Below are positions 45,301 through 57,084 of a DNA stretch of 64,000 nt, piece after piece. Position 1 is the first letter of the stretch; the number at the start of each line of letters is the position of its first letter. A program made the translations under genes and the position numbers. The notes below the pieces were generated by a model. That model made no database searches and was not told the DNA's origin. It was given only the letters and a program-made list of their open reading frames with translations. This DNA is from Leptodactylus fallax (taxonomy: Eukaryota > Chordata > Amphibia > Anura > Leptodactylidae), in assembly GCA_947044405.1 (NCBI GenBank), contig CAMRHE010000133.1:3861001-3925000 (forward strand), read 5' to 3'.

Positions 45301-46367
45301 AAAGTTAGGTATTTCTATGTGGTGGTGATGGGGGGCCCACTTATGAAATCTTTTCACTGGGCCTACCAATGTGTTAAAATGGCCCAGGCTGAATGTGGTC
45401 ATGCCGCTTGATGGATGGACAAACTCCAACTCCCATTCACTTCAATGGGAATGCCAGAGATAGTGGAGTGCTTGAGGCTATATTCACTGGCCTTGTGATG
45501 TCCGTTTTTTTTTTTTAACAGACATCAGATGGCAGTATTAATTTCAATGTCAGCGAATGGGGCTATTCACAAGACCGTTATTTTGACGGTCTTTTGTCAT
45601 GAACCTTCAAAATATGTTCTATTTTTGTCCATTTTCCCGGATCATTCCATACACTGATGTATGTGGGATTCATGAAAAATGGGGGCCCCTCGGATGCAAA
45701 ATGGCCATAATAAATGGATGTTTTTCATGGCCGTTTTATATCTCGGTCGTACTTTGGCTGCATCAGGGGGGACCCCAGTTCTATTCATAGGGCATAACCC
45801 CTTTTAAGGGGGTACATACTTTTGGCCATGTAATATGGCCTCCTTATCATCTGCTTCTTCACTCCTTTGGTTCTTGCCTCCCTTTCTTTTTTTCCTTTTT
45901 TTCTTAATTCTTACTTCTTCACCTTTGCTTTTTGGCAAGACGTATATCAAAACTTCTTGTGGTTTTACATTAGACTGCTCGGCGTGACTTGCGGTGTTGT
46001 ATTTATATAAAGCTGTGAACTTTCCCTGCTGTGTGACAACTCTGAAATCATTTTAACTAACCTGGCAACAGGAGGACGCCTGCTGTGCCCTAAACGCTAA
46101 AATTACATCAAATACTCCAGAAGGATTCGCAACGAACGGCTTCTTATATACAAAGGTTGTAATTATAATTAGAAGTATCCTCGTGTGTTGTGTATACCTG
46201 TTTGGAGATGTTTATATATACTGTATTATATATACAATGGAAGATCCCTTTGATCTAACATCAGTCGGATAGGATAGGTTCAGTATTATCAAATATGGTG
46301 GGTTATTAAATCGCAAAAATACATGACAATGCATGTGCACTATAGGTAAAGGAGACAACCGACAACC
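45301..46367. other. Unassigned DNA; possible MITE at 45470-45620
   Basis: TTCACTGGCCTTGTGATGTCCG (left) and GGGGCTATTCACAAGACCG (right) around 45486-45580 resemble the palindromic GTCCGTTTTT elements near 41850. No gene seen. The former motif is given in part only. Confidence 0.35.
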
Positions 46368-46701
46368 TTAAAGGGGTTGGCCTGAGCTTAAAAGTTATTG
46401 GTGGAGGACCGACCAATGGGATCACCACCGTTCACTACAATGGCGGTCATTTGAATGGACTAGCAGGTCACGCAGGCTTGTTGCCCCTCCATTCAATGTC
46501 TATGGGACTCCAGGAGATACAGTAGCCGAGCTCTATGCTTGGCTATCTTAGGAGTCCCATAGAGAATGACCTGTTCTACCTGATGTTCCATTTAGACTGG
46601 GAATGGGACCCTCGTTCTGGTAATGGGTAGTGGTCCCAGTAGTCATCCCCCCACCGATCCGTTATCCTGGATAACTTTTACACTTTGGCCAACCATTTTA
46701 A
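46368..46701. mobile_element. T2-type MITE, complete (334 bp)
   Basis: TTAA at 46368-46371 and 46698-46701. Ends TTAAAGGGGTTGGCC and GGCCAACCATTTTAA, continuing to AAAAGTTAT / ATAACTTTT at the inner edge. No coding capacity. Confidence 0.8.
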
Positions 46702-46900
46702 AGGGAGCCTGTCACCAGAACCCAGCCCTGCAGATAGATAGGTTGTTAATATGCAATATGTGTTTTTGTCAATATGCAAATGAGCACTTTGGAGCAATAA
46801 GGGTATTGCTGCTTACCTCTTTAGAGCAATGACAACGCCCTCATTGCATCCCCGAAGGGATGTCAATTATACCTACGGACGCCGGCGTTTTCCTTATAGG
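46698..46900 (+). mobile_element. T2-type MITE sharing its TTAA with the previous element
   Basis: Starts TTAAAGGGAGCCTGTCACC at the same TTAA that ends the preceding MITE. It carries CAGCCCTGCAGATAGATAGG, the sequence repeated in the 49-bp minisatellite at 7732. The right end is not found. Confidence 0.65.
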
Positions 46901-47345
46901 TATAATAAAGGCAGAAAGTCCACAGAGGAGAACTCTGTGAAAATGTAATAAAAAACAATGCGGAAAAAACCACGATGCGTTTCCGCAGCGTTTTTTATTG
47001 CGTTTCACTACATGGGGGCTTAGACTAAGACACGTTTTTTAAAATTCTACCCCCTTGAGACCTGTTTCACAGGAAAATCTCACAAAAACAGGAAGGTATA
47101 CTATACTGCAAGTATGTTTTGTGACTTTTATTTAATAAAAAGATGTTTTATTAAAAATCTATTGTTTATTCTTTATTTTTTGTGCTTTTTTTAAACAAAT
47201 TATTTTATTTTTATTTTATTATTATTTTTTTACTTAATACATTGCAATACTCCTATATTCTAATGCATTACTGCTTATACAGGTCTCATTATTGCTGAGA
47301 CTGACTATCAGGTACTAAAGAAATTCTCCCTGCTGTGATCACTTT
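46901..47345. other. Unassigned AT-rich DNA
   Basis: No recognised feature. Confidence 0.4.
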
Positions 47346-47576
47346 AAGGCTGAGGCTCCACTTTGCGGAAACGCAGCTTTTTTTGTTGTAGATTTTGCTG
47401 CGGTTTTTTGAGCCAAAGCCAAGAATGGCTACAAAAGGAATGGGAAATATATAGGAATATATACCTGCTGCTAAATCCACTCCTTGATTTGGGTAAAAAA
47501 AAAGCAGCAAAATCTGCAACAAAAAAAGCTGCGTTTCCGCAACGTGGGGCCATAGGACCATAGCCTAACAAGGCTT
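47346..47576. mobile_element. Palindromic MITE, copy 2
   Basis: AAGGCTGAGGCTCCACTTTGC and GCAACGTGGGGCCATAGG belong to the same palindromic family as 43194-43408, with arms through ACGCAGCTTTTTTTGTTG and its complement. A short extra piece (ACCATAGCCTAAC) follows the right arm. One arm has AAAAAAAAAGCAGC where the other reads GCTGCGGTTTTTTGAGCC, so the inner part is decayed. Confidence 0.8.
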
Positions 47577-47787
47577 TCTTTAATTCTGGTTGCTGCAGCA
47601 GGAGGCCCCCACTGACTAAAGCCCCATGTACATGACCGAGTGTGCTCCCGATGTGGGACCGAGCTTGCAGAGGAATGCACTCAGATGACGATCGGAAGCA
47701 CACTCGGCCATGTGTATGGGGCCTTAGAGAGAGACAACTGCTGCATGCATGTGATCACAGTTCTGCAAATATTAAGGGACATCAATA
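47577..47787. other. Unassigned DNA, decayed palindromic repeat
   Basis: GCCCCATGTACATGACCG (47622) and CACTCGGCCATGTGTATGGGGCC (about 47702; quoted region exceeds the motif core) form a loose inverted pair around GTGCTCCCGATGTGGG, probably another small MITE. Confidence 0.4.
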
Positions 47788-47944
47788 TTAAGGGTTGTCC
47801 AGAATAGAAAAAATATGTTTGCTTTTTTCCAAAAACAGCTCCACATTTGTTTTAAGGTTATGTGTGGTATTGCAACTCAGTCCCAATCACTAAAGTAGAG
47901 CAAATCCCAAACACAACTGTTTTTGTTTTGGACATCCCCTTTAA
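47788..47944. mobile_element. T2-type MITE, complete (157 bp)
   Basis: TTAA at both ends (47788-47791, 47941-47944). Ends TTAAGGGTTGTCCAGAAT and TTGGACATCCCCTTTAA; the inner ends TTTTTTCCAAAAACAGC and AACTGTTTTTG also pair. Smallest complete member of the class in the window. Confidence 0.75.
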
Positions 47945-48719
47945 GGGAATTACAACATTGGCCCAGTTGCTCTGTATATAGAGAGAGTACCCCAAGAGCT
48001 TTGCCCCTCTTTCTCTCTTTCCTAGCGGCAGGTCTTCATTTCCTAAGGTGAAACTAACTCTTTATATTGATATAAAATTGTTGGTGCAAGTTATGACTGT
48101 AATCCAAAAACAATATTCAGTTTTATTGGCCCTGACATGAGAAATTTTTATATATTTTTGGTAGTAGAAATGGATATAACTGGATGGATAAAACTCCACT
48201 TGGTCACCTTTCCACTGCTAGCATAACAGAAACAAAAACTTACGTCAGTCCCGGATCTGTATGGGGAGAATAAAACATATTATCAAGTCATTATGAAACC
48301 TGTTAAGCAAAGAGACTGCCTAGTAATTGTATCCTAGTGTAATAGTACGGGCTATTGATTGACCCCCGGACCCACCGCTGATTAAGAGGCAATCAACTTC
48401 AACATAGGAAATTACTTCCAGAAAGTCATATGATATATTAGTACCCAAAGAATAATTACCAAAAACTCCCACAGGGGAATCGGAGAGCGAAAAGAATGAA
48501 CTTTATTGCTCTAAATATTCTCATACGTGTTATTCAAGGTCAGACTCATTATCTTTTGGTTAGAAGTGATTGGAACGTAGAAAAGAATTTTATGATTTGT
48601 CGGAAGTTTGGTGGTGGACCTTTTACAAAAATTCACCTCTCTCACTATAGTTTATGAAAATGTAATCCCACCCTACTAAACTACTTTTAGTAAAGGTCCA
48701 CTGACCAGGAGCTGCCATC
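47945..48719. other. Unassigned DNA, no gene seen
   Basis: No recognised repeat ends or coding frame. Confidence 0.4.
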
Positions 48720-48829
48720 AGGTGAAGATCTGAACTAAACGTGTCCAGTATTTACCTATATTAAGACAGACCTCTAACCCCGCACAGTCCTGACCATGTG
48801 TCCCAGTTCTTTTGTGATCCATACAGTAA

Positions 48830-49140
48830 TAGTGCCCACCTCGATGTAAAATACAGTAATGAAGCCTTGTTAGTACTTCCACAGAGTGTAATGCCCACTT
48901 ACTGGCCCAACAATATAATTCACCCTTAGTGTCTCCACACAGTACAATATAATGTTCATTTAGTGGCCTCCTCATTGAGTAAATCCCCATTGGTGCCTTC
49001 ACTCAGTATAGTGCACCCTTAGTTCTCCTCACACAATATATTGCCCCATTACTGGTCTCCACATAGAATAATACCCAACTGGTGCCCCTAAACACAGTAT
49101 AATGCCCCCTTAGTGGCCCCTCCACACAGTATAAGAAGTG
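48830..49140 (-). repeat. 30-bp minisatellite, opposite orientation
   Basis: CAGTATAATGCCCCC-like units at 49007, 49036, 49067, 49096 and 49126 have a period of about 30 bp. More decayed units extend left to about 48830. On the minus strand the core reads GCATTATACTGTGT, as in the array at 45101. Confidence 0.75.
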
Positions 49141-49379
49141 CTTATCCCTACTACTGCTACTATAATACATCAACCTGAAAGGGACAGCGGTCGGGAGATC
49201 AGTCTTTCTCAAAACCCCTGTCAGTATGCAACATCAAGAAGGTAGAGGTCCGATCCTCTAGTTGAGTATCCTTGACTTACAGTAACAGAATGGTCCAATG
49301 ATGGTATATACCCACTGAGTGCTTAGGAGAAAGCTGGGACCCCAACACTAATATCAAGTGCTTTAGTACAGCAGTCCCT
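49141..49379. other. Short unassigned stretch
   Basis: No recognised feature. Confidence 0.4.
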
Positions 49380-51460
49380 ATCTTCTAGTGGTTGAAGGTC
49401 TTCTGGTTCCAAATCTTAGTTGAAGGTTTTAAAGGTTTTGGTCCTTGGTTTCTCAATCTTTGTCTCAGTCCAAAGAATCGGTGGTTTGGGATCTGGACTC
49501 CTGGTTCCCATTTATTCAATGCCTCAGACAATGTAAGACGACGACCACTAAGAACACAAAGAATCGGTTTGATTATCTAGACAAAGTACAGGTAAAACGG
49601 CAGCCATTATAGTCTGAGGTAGGAAAGAAAAAAAGGAACAAAATTCAATATAAAAAGTATGGAGGAGAATCCGGCCTCCTACTGTTACAGCGACAAAGGA
49701 CCTATCAAGAAACCTATCGAACTCCTCCATTCTAGAACTGGCTAAGCAAAGACCAATCGCACCAGATATGGAGATAAGAACCAACCACCTGTCTCACATC
49801 TAGGTAAAGGGAAATTTACTGAATTTGCTCAGGGCATTGGTATCTCCTGGAAATAATTTTAGTGTCATTCATGAATTCTGCAAGAAAGCGTAGATCTAAC
49901 TATGTTTTTAGTGGTCCAGTACCTCGGTTACCATTAATTAGATACTTCAGACCATGGTTTGCGTTGTTTACGCTCTTGGTTTCCGGTTTTCAGTAATTCA
50001 ATGCATTAATCCATGATGGTTTTAGTGGGTTGGAATCACGGTTACTGGTTTCCAATGATTAGTTAATTCTATACATGGGTTCATTGGTGTCCAACCTTAA
50101 CAGTTAGTTCCGAGTGAGAACTCTGCCCATGTTTTCATGGGTTACGGACCTTGGATCCTGGCTCCCATCTTTTAGATGTCTGATACCATAATTTCATTGG
50201 TTATAACCTTGATACCTGGTTTCCAACAATTTGATGCCTCAATCCATGATTTTGCTCATTCAGGATCTTGCTACACGATTTCCAGTGATTTAATGCCTTA
50301 ATCCATGGTTTCACTGGTTTAGGATTTTTGCTCCTGGTTCCTAGGGATTGATGCCTCAGTCCTTGCTTTCAGTGGTCTACCACCTGGATACTTGGTTCCC
50401 AGTAATTTTATACTTCAGTACTTGATTTTGTTCTTTTTTTGCTTACCAATAATTTGATGCTATAGCCTATGATCTTGGTGGTTTAGGATCTTGGTTTCCT
50501 TGACTTACAACATTGATACTTGTTTCCAATGATTTGATATCTTAGCTCATGGTTTCGATGGTATATGACCAAGGTTATTAGTTCCCTTCCACTTGATGCT
50601 TCAGACCAGCTTTTCTATGGTTTAGAACCTTGGTCATTGGTTCCCACAGATTTTATGCTTCAGTCCATGGATTCACTGGTTTAGGATCTCAGTTGCTGGT
50701 ACCCAGAGATTTGATGCTTCATTCCTTCTAGGGTTTCATGATATTGGTTCTTGGTTTCCAGTAATACCATGTTTCAGACCATGGTTTCTGAGGTTTCCAA
50801 CTCAATGCTTTAGAACCTTGATTATTTATATACTTCTTATATAGTATTCATGATTTCTTATATTGTCATCACCTCAGTAGGGCTCAAAATCCAAATCCCC
50901 TATCAGGATGTAGGTGGATGAAACCAAAGTGCACAGAGGAAATCCATCAGACACGTGGAAACATTAAAACTCCACACTGATGTTGCCCCTGGTCAGATTA
51001 CCTAGGCACAGCTAGGCAATGCTGCTAACCACTGGGCCACCATGGTTCTTGGTTTCCATAGATTTCAAACTATAGATTAAGTAGTTAAAAATCTTGGCTC
51101 CTTGTCTTGAATGTGTTGATGCCTGAAGTCTATAATTTTAGTGGTTTACAACTTTGACATTTGGTTCTTTGTGATTTGATATCTCCGTCTATGGTTTCAT
51201 TGGCTAAGGACCTTGATTCCACGTTCCCAGTAATACGATGCTTTAGTCCGTGGTTTCAATGGTTCGAAATATTGGTTCCCTGCTCCCAGTTATTTGATAT
51301 CTCAGTGTATACTTTTAGTGGTTTAGAATCTTGGTTCCTTGTTCCCAGTGACAAGATGCTTTGGGCTACAGTTTCAGACCTTGGTTGCAGGCTTACGATA
51401 TCTCAGTCTAGGTTTTCAGTGGTCAGGACCTTAATTCCTGGTTTCAATGTACTTCCCTAG
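49380..51460. repeat. Decayed 58-60-bp minisatellite
   Basis: GGTTCCCAGTGATTTGATGC, CTCAGTCCATGGTTTCAGTG and GGTTTAGGACCTTGGTTCC recur in order about every 58-60 bp (for example TCCAGTGATTTAATGCC at 50281 and CCTAGGGATTGATGCC at 50339). Copies differ at perhaps a quarter of positions. Two interruptions are seen: unrelated DNA at about 49530-49900 and a SINE-like insert at 50870-51042. Confidence 0.85.
50870..51042 (+). mobile_element. SINE-like vertebrate repeat inserted in the minisatellite
   Basis: GGATGAAACCAAAGTGCACA, GAGGAAATCCATCAGACACG, AAACTCCACACTGATGTTGC and CTAACCACTGGGCCACCATG follow the order of a repeat widespread in fish and amphibians (GGAGGAAACCGGAGTACCC, then CACACAGACACGGGGAG, then AACCACTGAGCCACC). 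It splits the 58-60-bp array. Confidence 0.6.
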
Positions 51461-52379
51461 GTATCCACAATGCTGGGGGTTTGCAGTATATTTTCCTAGA
51501 TAAAAAGTGGGTAGAAGCCCCAATTTAGGTTTCAACATATCGATGGGCAGGCAACTAGGTCTGGCCATTGTCCAGTTTCTCCCTTAGAACTCTTTACCAA
51601 TGCCAAAAATTTCAGTTAACTATTGTGTTCCATCTTGAATCTTTGGTACCAATGTGAAAGCTTTTACAGAGTCTTCATCTCCTCATATGGGGCACACGGG
51701 GAACTTTTGGAGCCCCATAAGCCCCAATGCTATAGTGTGACCTCCACTTGCACCCTCTGTAGCTACTCCCTTGTTCAATTCTTCTACTTTCCATACTATT
51801 ATAGTAAAATTTCCCAATGGCTATAGTTCTAAATGCAGACAGAGTCTTCCATATCTAGTGACTTATAAATATACGATTGTCCATTAGTAATTATTGCACT
51901 ACATGACTGTGATCTGACCATACGCCCCATATTTATGACATTCGGCTCTAAGATATTCCTCTAATGCAGGTATTTTTCTTTAATTTTGCTGGTCACATCA
52001 TATTTTTATAGTGTGCCCTGCCTGATTTACGGCAAAGTCTATGTGTAAGATTTTATTGCATTACTTGTACTTTACCGTAATTTATTTCATCCATTTTTCA
52101 CGTAATTGTTTTCTTCTCCCTTTGACTTGTATTAGAACCTACATTTAATCGAGAAATATGGACACCACAAATTTGACTTTTGAGGATTCATAAAGTTGTT
52201 GTAATACTGTACACAAAATTGTAGGCTATGGATGAAAATAATGCAATAAATACTCTATGTCAATGTGAAGCCAAAAATGGTGCAAATTATAACTCAATTT
52301 CAGGCCTGTTAATGCCAAAATTCACCAATAAATGGGTTTTCTAGGCTTATCATTATATGATATAGCCAAGACATGTTTA
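51461..52379. other. Unassigned DNA, no gene seen
   Basis: No recognised repeat ends or domain-bearing frame. Confidence 0.4.
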
Positions 52380-52620
52380 CCAAGCTCTGGGAGGCTCCCA
52401 AAAGAGGGGTGAACCCCCTCCCGTAGGCTGCCATAAGGGCAGGCAAATTTCCTGGGTGGCTGTCACTATATATGTGTCTTGGTGGGCGTGGCCGGCACAT
52501 TTAGCACCCACGTCACAAGAACTGGGAGTGGTGGCATTAAAAGGGGGCATGGCCAGGCCCATAAGGGGTGTGGCTTTGCCTGGAAATTTTCACTGCACAA
52601 TGCGAGCCATTCTCTCTGAA
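52380..52620. repeat. Dispersed repeat, GGGCGTGGCC-type
   Basis: GGTGGGCGTGGCCGGCAC, GGGGGCATGGCCAGGCCC and AGGGGTGTGGCTTTGCC are decayed units of a GC-rich anuran repeat. The open frames on both strands here (52309-52711) come from this composition and carry no domain. Confidence 0.4.
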
Positions 52621-52879
52621 GACCCAAGCCAAATGTTGGCAAGCATGCCCTTAGAATAGGTGATTGATTGAAGATTAGCACACATGGGACCTCCCGTACT
52701 TCACAGACCATGTGATGTCACATTTATCGGTCACATTTATCGGTCACATGACCTGTTTGCAACTCAGTCCCATTCAAGCTGAGCTGCAATACTAATCATA
52801 GCCATAGAAAAACTGGAGCAGCAGTGGTGCATCTTAGGTGTAAGGCCCTGAATTGCACTTAAGATGTGCTATGATAGAA
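52621..52879. other. Short unassigned stretch
   Basis: TTTATCGGTCACA is duplicated in tandem at 52723-52747. Nothing else. Confidence 0.4.
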
Positions 52880-53120
52880 TTTCTCTTCAGGCTCCAGAGT
52901 ATAATAAGTGGAGGCCCAGGGGTGGTATGGCAACATAATAGACAGTAATATTCACCTTACCTCATTCCCGGGCATCCTTGCCACGTCCAGAGGTCCCTCG
53001 GCATCCTCTTCCAGCCTCCTGTGACCCAGGGTTCCTACTGAGGCCTGTGATTGGGCCACAGTGGTCACATGTGGTGTTCGAAATTCATAATGCCAAGACA
53101 CAAGGGGAGGACACCAGGTG
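52880..53120. mobile_element. GAGATGAGCGAA-family repeat, interior fragment
   Basis: AGAGTATAATAAGTGGAGGCC, CAGGGGTGGTATGGC and CTGTGATTGGGCCACAGTGG follow the order of the family members at 12775 and 55380, in one orientation and without ends. Confidence 0.5.
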
Positions 53121-53194
53121 ATTGATTCGGGTGACCCTAACCCATCTGCATGGGTCAGTATGATATTCTGGGGTCTGGTGATAGAGTCCTTTAA
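53121..53194 (-). mobile_element. T2-type MITE end with single minisatellite-like unit
   Basis: On the minus strand it starts TTAAAGGACTCTATCACCAG and continues to GCAGATGGGTTAGGGTCACC. This is one unit of the kind amplified at 7732-8741, bracketed by ATCACC and GTCACC. Confidence 0.6.
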
Positions 53195-53934
53195 TAATTC
53201 AGCCGCATCTATCGCCAGCAGGGGAATGGATTATGGGACGCACCAGTCTTAATAAATTCCCCCCAGTGTATATAGTATATCTGTAGTCCTGTTGCCCCAT
53301 TAACACCCTTCTGTTCTTTGTGTTAGCTGTAGCGTATGATTTCATAATTCTGCATTAACATCCAATGAAAACAGTATTATCTCTCCTGGACTCCCATAGT
53401 GATAAGATATCCGCAGAATGTACCGCAGTGACATACAGCAGAGCACCGACAGCCACCGGGAAGGAGCCGCGCATTATTCTTGGCTCTCATAACACTCTTA
53501 TCTAGGATTCTGCCTCCTGTTTTTCTACTCCCATCTTCCTATGGGGTTTCACTTAACCCAAAAATAGTACAAATGGCCTCTGTGTATTTGGATTTGTAGT
53601 AGATCTGGCTCAGTAAATCTCCCTCTGTTCTCATATCTTTATGAATTCACTGCATGGGATCTGATATGATGTGACTGTCAGCAAAATGCTCAGTAGACTG
53701 CATTTTTTTGTGATAGTGGTACCCATAGAGGGAATTTGTATGGCTCTGCAATGACACTAATGCTCCGCCGCAGTGCAAAGTCGCATTTGGCACAACAGTG
53801 AACTACATGGCAAGTTGTGAGTGATACTATTGAACCCTACAGAGGAGACTGGACAAGAGTGGGCGTGGGCCGCGGAGAATAGGACTTGGCTGTCCTGTTG
53901 GTATCAGACAGGTATCATCCTCTGTCCCCATAGC
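53195..53934. other. Unassigned DNA, no gene seen
   Basis: No recognised feature. Confidence 0.4.
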
Positions 53935-54165
53935 TCTGGGGCACAAATGTAGTGAGGGGGCACCACTACTGTGAGGAAGGGCCTGTAAGGGGGCACCAAT
54001 GGGAGATCAATAAGGGGAAGTATTACTGTGCGTGGGGCACAAGGGAACATTGTTTATGTGTATGGCACAAAGCAAGGTACTACTACATTGTGGGCCTTAA
54101 GGGGGCACTATTACAGTGTAGGAAGAATAGGGCATTATTACTATGTTGGGCACATCAGCCATTTC
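53935..54165. repeat. Decayed minisatellite related to the 30-bp arrays
   Basis: AAGGGGGCACTATTACAGTG-like units recur about every 33-36 bp. The core ATTACTGTG and linker GGGGCAC resemble the 30-bp arrays at 45101 and 49000. The 155-codon and 122-codon plus-strand frames starting here read through this array and the next MITE and are not genes. Confidence 0.65.
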
Positions 54166-54184
54166 CCACATTTGGATGTCACTG

Positions 54185-54405
54185 TAAGGCTAGGTTCACT
54201 TCTGCGTTGGAGTCTCTGCAGATTCTGCCTAAAATCATTGAAGAGAAAAGTCCTACATGGAAACCAGCGGAAACTCATAATCTATTCGGTCCGTGGGTGT
54301 CTGCCGGTAAACTGTTTTTTTTTTTCAGTGGACAGGCTCTCTGTCTTTCGGGTGCCCATGTGGGTCCTAACAACGGAGAGCCGAACGCTAATGTGAACCT
54401 AGTGT
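54185..54405. mobile_element. GGTTCAC-family MITE, copy 2
   Basis: Left end AGGCTAGGTTCACTTCTGCG and right end CGCTAATGTGAACCTAGTG are inverted. The interior differs from the copies at 44398 and 63341, sharing only end regions and CCATGTGGGTCCTAACAACGG. Confidence 0.65.
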
Positions 54406-55178
54406 GTCCATATCATTAATGCAACTGGATATATTGATATGTCCAGGAGATGACACAGATATAGGAGCTGTGCCCACACCAACCACCATACCAGCAGCCA
54501 GCAATGGAGGTAACCCTGATCCCAGTCCGGTAACCCCCTCTATGTGGTGGTCCATAGTCATCCATGCATGTACTGTAGGGAGTTATACAGTGAGGGGTCG
54601 GAACAAAATTTTGCTGTGGGGTCCAACCTTTTCTAGTAACTCCCATGTCTATGATATACTAGTGAGCAGCTATCACCCCAATATTCTTATTAGCCTGCAA
54701 CACTGACTTGACTGAGCATGCATGTTTATATGCCAAGCTGCTGTCAGACACATCTCATGGCAGGAGAAAAGTACTGACATGTTCAAATCTTAAAATCACA
54801 GGCTTTATTTTCTCCGATAACTGCTTTTGGGGGACCATTTGGGAAGAACCTCATACATTATATTTTCATTGGGCTCTTCTGATATCAATCTAACATGTTT
54901 ATCTTTACTCTTGAATGAGTCCACTATTCCACTGGTTGGTTGCAATTTCTTCTTAAAATTTCCCAATTCCTTACATACAGAGTTCTTCTACCATATATTT
55001 AACGGTAAAGTTGTCCATACAAATTGATATTCCCATACACGTCAATAGCTGTCTTTATTAGTTGACATCTGTCCTTGCCCCTATATACATGCATCCTCTG
55101 GTGGTAGTTTATCTCCTCTCAAGAAGTATCAGGCAAAGAGAGAGAGGGGAGGCAAATAAACACGGAAGGTCGGCATCA
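54406..55178. other. Unassigned DNA, no gene seen
   Basis: Open frames at 54404-54706 (+) and 54416-54646 (-) overlap on opposite strands and have no domain. Confidence 0.4.
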
Positions 55179-55758
55179 GTAGGAATGAGCAAACCGATTT
55201 GGATCGAACCAGATTTTATATGAATTTTGCAAAAGTTATGAGTTTTACCCAAAACTTTTGGGGATCATCTCCCATGAAACATTATTATACTCTGGGGTCA
55301 CCTCAGACCCTGGAGTGCTATTAGTGGAGGCCAAAGAGAGGTGAGCAAAAATAGCAAACAATTCTACTCACTTTGCTTCACCTCCTCTGGGCTTGCTCGC
55401 GGTATCTGACGGTCACCCGGTATTCTCTTCTGGCCTCTGGATGACATCATGTGTTCCTGGGTCACTGCCTGTGATTGGGCCTCAGCGGTCACCTGGGGCG
55501 CGCCAATTTCATGACGCTTTGACCAGGGCCAGTGGCTGGAAGAGAAAGTTGGGGGACCATCAGACGCTATGAGGATGACCAAGAGATGTAAACCAAGGTG
55601 AGTATAGCTGTTTGTTATTTCTACTCACCTCCCCTTGGCCTCCACTTGACCTCCCCGGAGTATAATATTAGCATATCCAGTTCACGAAGAACAAGTTTAT
55701 CCCAAAATGAAGCAGAAGGCTGAACCTCACAAATCTCATGAGGTTCGCCCATCTCTAG
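55179..55758. mobile_element. GAGATGAGCGAA-family MITE, long complete copy
   Basis: Left end AGGAATGAGCAAACCGATTT, right end GAGGTTCGCCCATCTCTAG. The interior holds the typical order CTCCTCTGGGCTTGC, CTGTGATTGGGCCTCAGCG, CCAAGAGATGTAAACC and TTGGCCTCCACTTGACC. It is the fullest long member of this family in the window. Confidence 0.65.
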
Positions 55759-57084
55759 TCATGAGTTCAGTTGACTTTTCTCTTATGTGCAAGGGGGTCT
55801 TCAGATCAACATCCCCTCAACCTAATGTGCAGGGGAGCTACCAACTATCTCTCAATAGTAGACCTTTGGAGATTGGATGTGTTAATTTTCAATATTCCAA
55901 TGTTTTCATCTCACAGTACAAAAATTGTACCATGTGCCATTGGATGCCATATTTCAATAATACTCTACATTAGAAGGGTGGAATATCTTCATAATTCCGC
56001 TCTTCGTAGTTGGCCATGCTAATGGTGCTGGAGGAGATGGCATGTGAAGTCCCTAGAAGCGAGCTCAACCATTTTGGGTATTTTGGGTACAGAGGTTGGG
56101 ATGCTTAGGAGTTGGCTCGCAAACAGCGAAGAAATCAACCAAGGAGCTTCTCGTGAAGCCAACCAAGACAGACTAGTTTGGAGAAGTCTACAAGAAAGAC
56201 ATTCTAAGAAGGTATATTTGCCTGTAGAGTAGTAGCAAGTTACTTTCAGCTTGTTCTAATGTATATTTCATCATTCCCTCAGCCAAAATATTCTGCCAGT
56301 AAAACCGTTAAGTATAACTGGTTATCCATGTCTATCAGGTCCTGTATGTTACATCTTTAAATCTTGGTTTCTTATAATAACATCTTGAGAACATTTGACT
56401 ACTCCACAAACCATTGTTACATTGTAAGACTTAAGTGACCCCAAACATCAAGCATGATGACAACCTTTCTACTCAAATAAACCTTCAAGAAATGAAGTAA
56501 GAAAATGAGGAAGTAATGAAAATCAAGGCAAATAACAAATCAGGAAATGGAAGGCAATATGAAGGTCAATCTGAAGGTCAAACGCAGGTATCACGTCTAA
56601 AGCTATAGAAATGTTACAATGAGAAATCAGTCAAAAATATTTAATATGAGAAAGGTCATTCAAGTTCAGGTTGTCATATCCTTCTATACAATCTTTATAC
56701 TTCATTGTTGTAACTAAAATGTGCTTTCTTTTAGACTTCCAAGAGTGAATTCATATCAGTTTTGAAGGTCTTAGTCACAGCAAGGTTGTAGAGGTTAGTC
56801 ATGGTTTAAATGGGATGGATGATGAAGAAGATCATGAAGAAGACCATTGGTGGAAGTAGTAAGGCATGGATGCCAAACTGTATCAGCCCTATAAGCTCCC
56901 ATGTTTTACACCAGAGTCGTTCCTACAGACATCATCGCATGGATTCAGACATAGGAGGTCATCTTTTCTCTTGTTGTTCTCCACCTTTCTTTCCTGTGGA
57001 CCCAGTGCTTGCCACCTGGTCACAGCAGGTTATGGAAAATGCAGCCCTGGACAACAAATTCCATTTCTAGACAATTTCTAGACA
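55759..57084. other. Unassigned DNA, no gene seen
   Basis: Plus-strand frames at 55707-55973, 56044-56232 and 56810-57070 have ordinary composition but no recognisable domain or splice context. Confidence 0.4.

Noticed and set aside
52309..52711. Overlapping frames on both strands
   Set aside because: They coincide with a GC-rich dispersed repeat; simultaneous openness on both strands argues against coding.
53952..54419. 155-codon plus-strand frame
   Set aside because: It runs through a decayed minisatellite and into a MITE, and a second plus-strand frame overlaps it. Not a gene.
56044..56232. 62-codon frame with charged, protein-like composition
   Set aside because: No domain is recognisable and no splice signal fits; length is within chance expectation.
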